In this document: one piece after another, positions 56,994 through 64,000 of the stretch | Numbering within the stretch: position 1 is the stretch's first letter | Layout of the letters: every line of letters begins with the position of its first letter | NCBI GenBank assembly: GCA_916613615.1 | Contig: OU744730.1 | Span: 4,743,582 to 4,807,581 of the forward strand | DNA length: 64,000 nucleotides | Reading direction: 5' to 3' | Source of the DNA: Steromphala cineraria | Taxonomy: Eukaryota; Mollusca; Gastropoda; Trochida; Trochidae | Program-made: the position numbers and the translations under genes | The notes under the pieces: generated by a model | The model's database searches: none | Told to the model about the DNA's origin: nothing | The model's input: only the letters and a program-made list of their open reading frames with translations

Positions 56994-58290
56994 GTATAAA
57001 ACGGGTCGTGGAAATGTTTGCCATATATGGCAGATCTTTAAAGAATGGTGTCCTTGTGTTAAAGAAACACAGAGTATGTTGATAGGATCACATATGTCAA
57101 ATTTTGAAATCGATGTTATTACATCATGAACCACTAACTGTTACTGATTAGAGCAAAAATACGGCCATTCAAAGTCAGGATTTTGATCGAAAACCGGACA
57201 ATGTGGCTCTAGTGGCGCGCGCAAATTCGCCAAACATAATTTTGAAACCTTGTCATAAGCTGACAGGAAGATATATTCGATTCGATAGTATTGTAACTAA
57301 TAGGTAGATTAATTGGATGTATAATTTCGAATATTACAAGTATTTGAGATGTTTTCTTGATTTTTCCAAACATATCAAGCATTTTAGAGATATTATGCAT
57401 AAATGGATATATTTGCAAGTCCAGTGATGAGATATGAACTTCAATCAGCATATTAGATATTTTGTAGCTTATCAAAACCAAATAAAATTTTAAGAAAGAT
57501 ACTCTGTGTCACTTTAATGTTTTCGTGTCTGTTTTGTTATTTTTTGCTTCGGTTCACTTTCCTTACTTCAAAACTTCATACATTTAAATAACAGCATAAT
57601 TTGCTTGGTTTTTAAAAATACGGTATTTAAAATTTTATTCATAGGGAATGTGTATGAAACATTGCATTTTACATGAAACAGCTGCGCATCAACAATATAC
57701 CTTAACAATTTACATATAAAACATCATATTCCAATCAGACATCAATAATCAGAAAACAGCAGGAAGTCCAGTACATTTATCGATGGAAGGTATCAACTCT
57801 CATAGACATTTCAGTTGCACATTTGTTTACATAATAGCAACCGAATTACATATTAATTATTGGAATGGCAGTCGATTCTTTTTATGTCCAAACTATTTTT
57901 TGAGGACCGAATTAATTATAAAGTAAATCATTACTTCTGAAACCAATTAATGTCTTTATCAAAATGGATTTTGTTAGATGGTTTCCTTTCTATCTGAGCC
58001 AGGCTTTTAGTTTTTTTCATAATTGTCGTACATGATCAAAACACCAGAAAATATGCTTCACTGTATCAGATCAGATCAGAAAAATGTTTTCTGTACAAAA
58101 CGTATGTGTTGGTTTGTTGATATATGTTACATGGGAATGTAACAAATATGAGTCACAAGGGAAATTTGTCCTTTCAGTGTTTTCTTTTAAAAAAGTTTGA
58201 AAACAATTTCCTTATTCATAAAAACAACATTTAAATTTGATATTGGAAAAGTATATATGCCTATATCGCCAACAGCACCGAGATATCGAC

Positions 58291-60110
58291 GTTAGTTAGT
58301 TTATTTCCATACTGAAAGGCCACAGGCCTGTAGTACATAGTTTTATTATTTTACAGGTAGTAACACATTCTTTCTAAACATAAATGATTTTCTAGATGAG
58401 AATTACTTTTGCTCTTCATAAGAGAAATAAACTTATTAATATCAGGGTGCTTATGAAAATAGTTCTTTATGTACATAATTCTCAAAGAATTGTATGCTGG
58501 ACAAACACATAAAAAATGGTATTCATCCTCGACTTTATTTAGATCACACATTTGACAGATTCTGTTTTCTCTTAAGATTCCTTGGTATCTCCAAGTTTCA
58601 ATGTTTAAATCATGCGAAGAGCAACGGTGTCTTGCCAGTGAAGATTTGTATTTTCTTATAGATAAGACCGAGAGGTAATGCTCTGCATAGATAGAATCTT
58701 TAACCATTGTGTAGTAAAAACATTTGTTTGATAGTGAGAGACTAGCTGACCAAGTTTGAAAGGATATATCTTTAAGTCTTTGTTTGACTAGGCAAATAAA
58801 ACGGGAGTGCGATTCTACAAATTGTTTATGCCAAGCATTACCGAAGCCGATGGAAAATAACAATTTTTTAGTGTGTGTTACCCAGTTACATGTATGTTTT
58901 CCGTGGCTATCATAAAGTAACATAATATTGTAACATTTTCTTGGTAATCTACAAGAAGGCATTGTTAACAGCCTTAACCAGTACTTAATGATTTTAATGT
59001 TTGATTCAATATACAATGGATATCTCCCACATTCTCCATAAACCATACAACTGAGGTGGCAGTTTTTACACCTAAACATCTCTTACAAGCATACAAATGA
59101 ACTTTTTCTAAAACATCAAATGATTTAAAGACCCAGGCTTCTGCACCATATAACAATATTTGGTTTGTTTTGGTGTCAAATATTTTGAAAAACGAATTGT
59201 AAGACAAATCACCCAAAATATATATGTATTTTATGATACATATCAATGTTTTCTTTGCTTGCATAGATGCCTGTGATGTGTGTATTGACCAAGAAAGATG
59301 ATTCGTAAAATGTATATCTAAGTATTTATATGAGGTTGTAGTCTCCAATGTATTTCCTTTAAAGAACCATTTTTCGTTATTGGCTAACTTCCCTCCATTT
59401 TTGAAAACAATTATTTTTGTTTTAGTCTGGTTAACTGTCAGTTTCCAGTACCTCTCTAATTCATCTATCTCTTTTGTAACCCTTTAATTGTACTTGAGAA
59501 CAAGATGATATCATCCGCAAATAATAGCAAGAAGACTTGTATTATATCAGGATGTAGTTGAATACCGTTCGAACAGTTTTCTTGGATTTGGGTTGCTAAT
59601 TTATTTATGAAAAATGTAAATAGAAAAGGGCTTAATATGCAACCTTGTCTCTATCCTAACCGACTCATGAAAGGGTCCGATAATTCGTGGTTACTCCTTA
59701 TGCAGATTTTGACATTTTCATAAATACTTCGCAGTAGTTTTCCCATCTTGCAACTGACGCCTTGTTCATCCAGGAGATTCTATAATTTGTTTCTATTAAC
59801 TGAATCAAACGCCTTTGAGAAATCTACAAATAAATCTTCAAACTTCTGTCCCTTATGATTTAAGTATTTTTGGATTATAGAATGTAAAACAAATATGTTA
59901 TCAGTAGTGCTATATCCTCTCCTAAAGCCAGCCTGTGATTCTGTTATTTTGTCTAAGGAATCTGCCCATTCGGCCAGTCTCTTATTCATGATAGATGTAA
60001 ATATCTTACTAAATATGCTTAGTAGTGTTATACCCCTATAATTATCAGAATCATTTCTATCACCTTTCTTATGAATTTTTCTTATGAGTTATGGAAGCGA
60101 CTGAAAAATA
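58291..60110 (-). pseudogene. 5'-truncated, dead non-LTR retrotransposon (jockey/CR1/L2-like RT)
   Basis: Minus-strand order: IHKKGDRNDSDNYRGIT (about 60090), then SQAGFRRGYSTTDNIF and LFVDFSKAFDSVNR (motif A, 59780-59989), GCILSPFLFTFFINKLA (motif B), LLFADDIILFSS (motif C, ~59500), WKLTVNQTKTKIIVF, then TTSYKYLDIHFTNHLSWSIH and LLYGAEAW (58974-59348), and a C-terminal tail (58351-59079). At least three frame breaks and a stop (LG*RQGC) make it inactive. The 3' end has GGCCTGTGGCCTTTCAGTAT followed by a short AACT repeat. The 5' truncation point lies about 60 bp after the stop codon of transporter C, in the same orientation. Confidence 0.88.
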
Positions 60111-60171
60111 TTATGTCCAGAATTGAACTTATAAGGGTTAGCCCTTTCCCGACGAACAATAGTGTTCTTTT

Positions 60172-63100
60172 CTACCACTTGTAAATGAGGAACGGGTTTC
60201 TCCAATTGGACTCTGCTGTTGGCGACGTGTATCTTAGTTTGTATATAGTTGGTCGCGGTCCCCAACTTGGATCTGGTCGTAAAGTTGAACGAAAACGCTG
60301 AAATATGAATTGAAACATCACATATTCGATTAAACATTGAATTAATTGTTATGATGTTTTTAATTTATATTTACAGTAGAGCATGGATAAAGCGAACAAT
60401 CGGATATAGCGAACATTTTTTAAAGTCCCGTCTAAAGCTCTCAGCATAGAGACCAAACGTGAGTAGCGAACACCAGATATAGCGAACTAAATTCTTTGGT
60501 CCCTTGGAGTTCGTTATATCCGAGTTCTACTGTATTTAGAAGACATGAAATCATACAACTGGGCAATATATTTTCGGGAAAAAATGTACAAATAGTAATG
60601 TGTTATATGTGTATCTCCTTAGATATCGTCATATCGTTCCATTGTTATTGTCACTAGTGACTGATAACACGGTTTACTGTCATTGATAGATCTCGGTATT
60701 TCACCGCCAATCATATAATGAACATTTATTATCTATTAGTTTCCCAGTTTCTTAGATACGGAAGTCAAAATATTTGCAACAGTTTTCACAATGATTACTA
60801 GGATACTATTAAAGACCTGTGTTTACCTCCATGAAGTTCCCTTCCGCTCTCCAAATCGCCCTGATAGCACACAGAGGTAAGGGTATCACAGAAACCATGG
60901 CTATACACCAGCCAATCACAACACCGTATGTCGGGTACTTGTAGTCCCCGTATGTTGGAGCCTCGTATTGGAAAATTGTCGCCACGAGGCTCAGCTGCAA
61001 TGATGGTAATGATAGTAAGGTCAAATATGCTAATCTGCTTAATGGGTATGCCGTCTCTGTCTCAATATAATCTACCTTTGATACACAGGGAATTGAAAAT
61101 GATCAGTATTAAAACGTGTAGAAAAGCAATACCCCAACCCCTCACACTCTAGCCTTAAGCCTTAAGGACAGGAAAGCACAACTTGCAAATTTCCCGCCAG
61201 ACAGAAACCCTAGACAGAAGTTACGAGTTCTTGGGTTTCTTGCAGATGATACTGATCATGAGTTCATGATGAATAGATGTATGGTTGATTTTATTTGCCA
61301 GATTGCGTGTATTAACGAGAATCTTTATCCGTATAATAATTTGCTGTAATTTACAGCTGATGACATAATGTATAATTTTAGATATAAGCCAAAAATGGAG
61401 CGAGAACGAAATTGTTTGCGTCGCTGAACAGAACTTTTAGACAATGTATAGGGAGGGGTTATTGGACAAGAACTCCGTGTTAGACGACACGAAATCGAAA
61501 TCGTATGTATACACATGAACACAAAACCTACAAAGGATATTTGTGTATATTTTAAAAAGAAACTTGCAACATTCACAGAAAGTAAATAAAACATTCATAG
61601 ACTTAATAACTTTAACCTGTTGTATATTAAGATATTGTATTGTTATTTATTTTCTATATCCTTTTAAATATTGATTATTTTCAATTACCTGTGCTTTGAT
61701 ACCACTACAGTATTTCAGCAGTGTAAGACAATTGAGATAATAGTGTTGAGGACTGTTCTTTTAATGGTAGTTATTAACATGATATAATGCTTTTGTCATA
61801 TCTCGCATTCCTTGGGAAAATCCAGTAATCCACGGATAAATGTTCCGATATATTACACCAAATCTTCCCCTGGGACCTTTCAACAAGAAAATATGCAGTG
61901 AAATTCCCGCCCTTGGTTTGGACAAGCCAATGAAACTACTACGTCGATTGAAATTTCCAACCTTACAAAAGACTTGTAACAAAACTCTTTGGTCTTGGGT
62001 GCGATTTCCTTATGGTTGATATTGAGAGGAGAAACTAATAGTCCTACCCGAGGATGTACCGATCGTACTAGATCAGCGTATTATATGTCATGAAATGGAC
62101 ACCGAATACTTAAAAACTTACAAACAAAAGACCGGGAGCAATAAAACACCAGAGAGCTTTCATGTAGACTGGAGGTTTCGTCCCCAGCATCATCTCAATA
62201 TCAGAACTGAACCGGTTAGATCCTAAAAATTAAAATGATTCGCATTTGGTCAATGTTAATTTGTGGATGGTCTTATAAACCAAGGGATATAGGTATTGAG
62301 TTTGTAATCTAATCCATTGTTAACTACATTTTGTATTTTTATTTACCTATTGTTCATTGTACTTATATATAAACCACTATCCATCATCTGTTCATATGCT
62401 TGAAACCGACATAAGAAACTTGCCAAAACGTCGCATATCATGAATTAAGAAGTTTTCATCCATAAATGTTTCTTCATAATCACGAAAAACACTTTAATGG
62501 TAGTTGTGACATCAAATAGTCAATAGGATATTCGGTCCTTGTATATATAGATCCGATTGAAAAGACACATTCATGTTTAATGTCACGTGTAATAAATGAA
62601 ATCTCAACATACCATATATCCAACCAATAATGATGCATTCTGTTATTCCAAGCAGCTGCAGTGAGAAAGATCCTAGGTACCAGTCTACCAGCATAAATAC
62701 GTATATACCAGCCTGGAAAACGGTAATGGCAACTTTGGGTTTTGTGTATTTGGAAAATTTTATTCATTTGACACAACAGCATATTTGATTCCGCCAAGCT
62801 CCAACATAACCATCTTAAAACTGTCACGCCAACACTTAACAGTAGGCTATTGAAGACTAAACTAAAGAGCACCTAAAAGTATGAGATTCGTTTAAAACCG
62901 TTAACCATTATCAGTACACTTTGTATCAATGTACGCAGTAACGTGCCTTCTCATGGACCATAATAAAATGCTCGTTGGCATTTGTTTGTGTGGCATTAAT
63001 ATTAGTACGTGTTATATTTCTTTTGCACGGTAGTTTATCAAGTACAAAAAGCTGCTCTTCCTAGGTCAATGAGATTTAACATTTGGGTCAATCAATGTGT

Positions 63101-64000
63101 GCAGTTGTGCATTTTGAGGGTTTAACTTCTTTGGATCTGTAGTATTCATACTTTTTGAATACACGGATATAGCGAACTCGGATATAGCGAACACTCGGAT
63201 ATAGCAAACAAATTTTCAAGTCCCGTCCCTATATATTATCATTTAAATTATATGTTTATAGCGAACACCGGATATAGCGAACTAAATTCGTTGGTCCCTT
63301 GGAGTTCGTTATATCCGAGTTTTACTGTATCTGATTAAATGGGAACCGTTTGGATATTTTTGATGACTCTAGTTGCCCTTTACGAAGAATGTACTTCAAG
63401 TGTAACTCACTTGTGTTGCAAAGATAAGCCCAGCTAGGAAGTATATAAAACACATTGAGGCAGTGACTATCACTCGACGTCGTTGAAGTTGTTTAGGGAA
63501 CGAGTCAATCAAAGCTGTGATCCCAGTTTCAAACATGCCGAACTGAAATTTGTAAGAAGTACGTCATTAAGCGATGATATCACTACATTTGCAGTGTAAT
63601 ATTATCGTTGTGGTCGGTGGGTTGAAAGGTAATAATTGTTTCGACGACGAAATGAGTTTCATCGTCGTGTCTTCTGATATCAAATAATTAAATATCAATA
63701 AATATGATGCTTTATTTGAAGACGATTGGATGAAGATTTTCGTTTGTCCAGAGATACATGATAATAAAGGCAAATGTTTCTTAAAGTTCAAAATATATGT
63801 CCATTTTTATTGATAAAATCTCCAATTCCGCCTTTGGTGGCTGTTGTCTTATAAAATTTATATCTTGTGTCTTATTTAATCCTCACCTCTGAGTCTAGAC
63901 CAACAGTTAGCAACATGAGGAAGAACAACACAGACCACAATTGTGGAAGAGGAAGTTGGGCAAGGGCTTCTGGGTAAGCTACGAATCCGAGTCCAGGTCC
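60172..64000 (-). CDS. SLC6-family Na+/Cl- coupled transporter C (partial, exons 8-13)
   Basis: Third paralogue, continuing beyond the right edge. Exons in order: 63887-63999 (base 64000 is the last intron base), 63411-63542, 62613-62712, 62122-62222, 60827-60994, 60172-60297. Lengths 113, 132, 100, 101, 168 and 126 equal those of A and B exactly. It encodes EL4/TM8 ([13 protein letters not shown], then GLDSEF with the Na2 Ser retained), TM9-TM12 and a C-terminus ending NPFLIYKW. Differences include [13 protein letters not shown] in TM10 and AG in place of GA at the exon 10 start. TM1-TM7 are outside the window, so the TM3 and TM7 substitutions seen in A and B cannot be judged. A retrotransposon begins about 60 bp after the stop codon. 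Confidence 0.92.
60372..60534. mobile_element. TACAGTAGA MITE in intron 12 of transporter C
   Basis: Complete: TACAGTAGAGCATGGATAAA to ATATCCGAGTTCTACTGTA, with inner repeats of GGATATAGCGAAC. TA flanks. Confidence 0.85.
63160..63329. mobile_element. TACAGTAGA-type MITE in intron 9 of transporter C
   Basis: The left end is partly lost (TACACGGATATAGCGAACTC) and the right end is intact (TTATATCCGAGTTTTACTGTA, first 20 bases diagnostic). The interior resembles 5266-5443 more than the other copies (AGTCCCGTCCCTATATATTA). Confidence 0.85.

Larger units (their letters stand above)
52847..60110. other. Intergenic region between transporters B and C: repeats, no host gene
   Basis: No SLC6 exon found on either strand. 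Recognised content is listed separately: a foldback at 53567, nested elements at 54425-56605, a MITE at 56732 and a LINE at 58291. In 52860-53560, 56995-58290 and most of 54690-55540 I see nothing recognisable beyond AT-rich sequence. The promoter of B should lie just above 52846 but no core element is clear. Confidence 0.6.

Noticed and set aside
57209..57481. 90-aa minus-strand frame between B and C
   Set aside because: AT-rich, no motif, no flanking splice signals.

Overview
Eukaryotic, intron-rich, AT-rich DNA from an animal, most likely a mollusc (lophotrochozoan). The inference rests on the lineage-specific SLC6 transporter cluster, the dense MITE, foldback and minisatellite content, the CCGTCCGTCC-type tandem repeats, and a short (GTGA)n-TTTTACGCCGC element (49.25 kb) that I recall from gastropod, especially abalone, sequence. 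I could not check the species.

The genes are paralogues of one SLC6 (sodium- and chloride-dependent neurotransmitter/amino-acid transporter) subfamily. By motif (GNLWRFPY in TM1, W-G in the TM6 unwound stretch, AYPEAL before TM8) they are closest to the GlyT/ATB0,+ type. Transporter A is complete on the + strand (13 exons, 11353-20142, 630 aa). Transporter B is complete on the - strand (13 exons, 30435-52846, 633 aa). Transporter C is on the - strand and partial (exons 8-13, 60172-63999, running off the right edge). All splice sites and phases were read by hand, and from exon 2 to exon 13 exon lengths are identical between genes except for the extracellular-loop exon 3. A and B converge tail to tail. 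C lies upstream of B in the same orientation.

The left 18 kb holds a striking tandem duplication. Bases 1-8995 are repeated as 9187-18181 with no difference found, so a copy with only exons 1-9 of A precedes the complete gene. This is either a very recent event or an assembly artefact.

Residue-level reading suggests unusual transporters. The TM3 substrate tyrosine is Phe in A and B. The TM7 Asn of the Na1/chloride site is Ser (A) or Thr (B), followed by Glu. The TM8 Na2 serine is Gly in B only. Gene B also carries a decayed second copy of the 3' half of exon 3, split by a MITE.

The rest is mobile and repetitive DNA: Mutator-like palindromic MITEs with 9-bp target duplications (several perfect), two TA-target MITE families, Tc1/mariner and non-LTR retrotransposon remains, a tRNA-derived SINE with 8-bp duplications, a roughly 5-kb nonautonomous element abutting exon 3 of B, and several minisatellites. 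Between A and B (20.1-30.4 kb) there is one decayed zinc-finger-like gene. Between B and C (52.8-60.1 kb) I see only repeats and retroelement remains.
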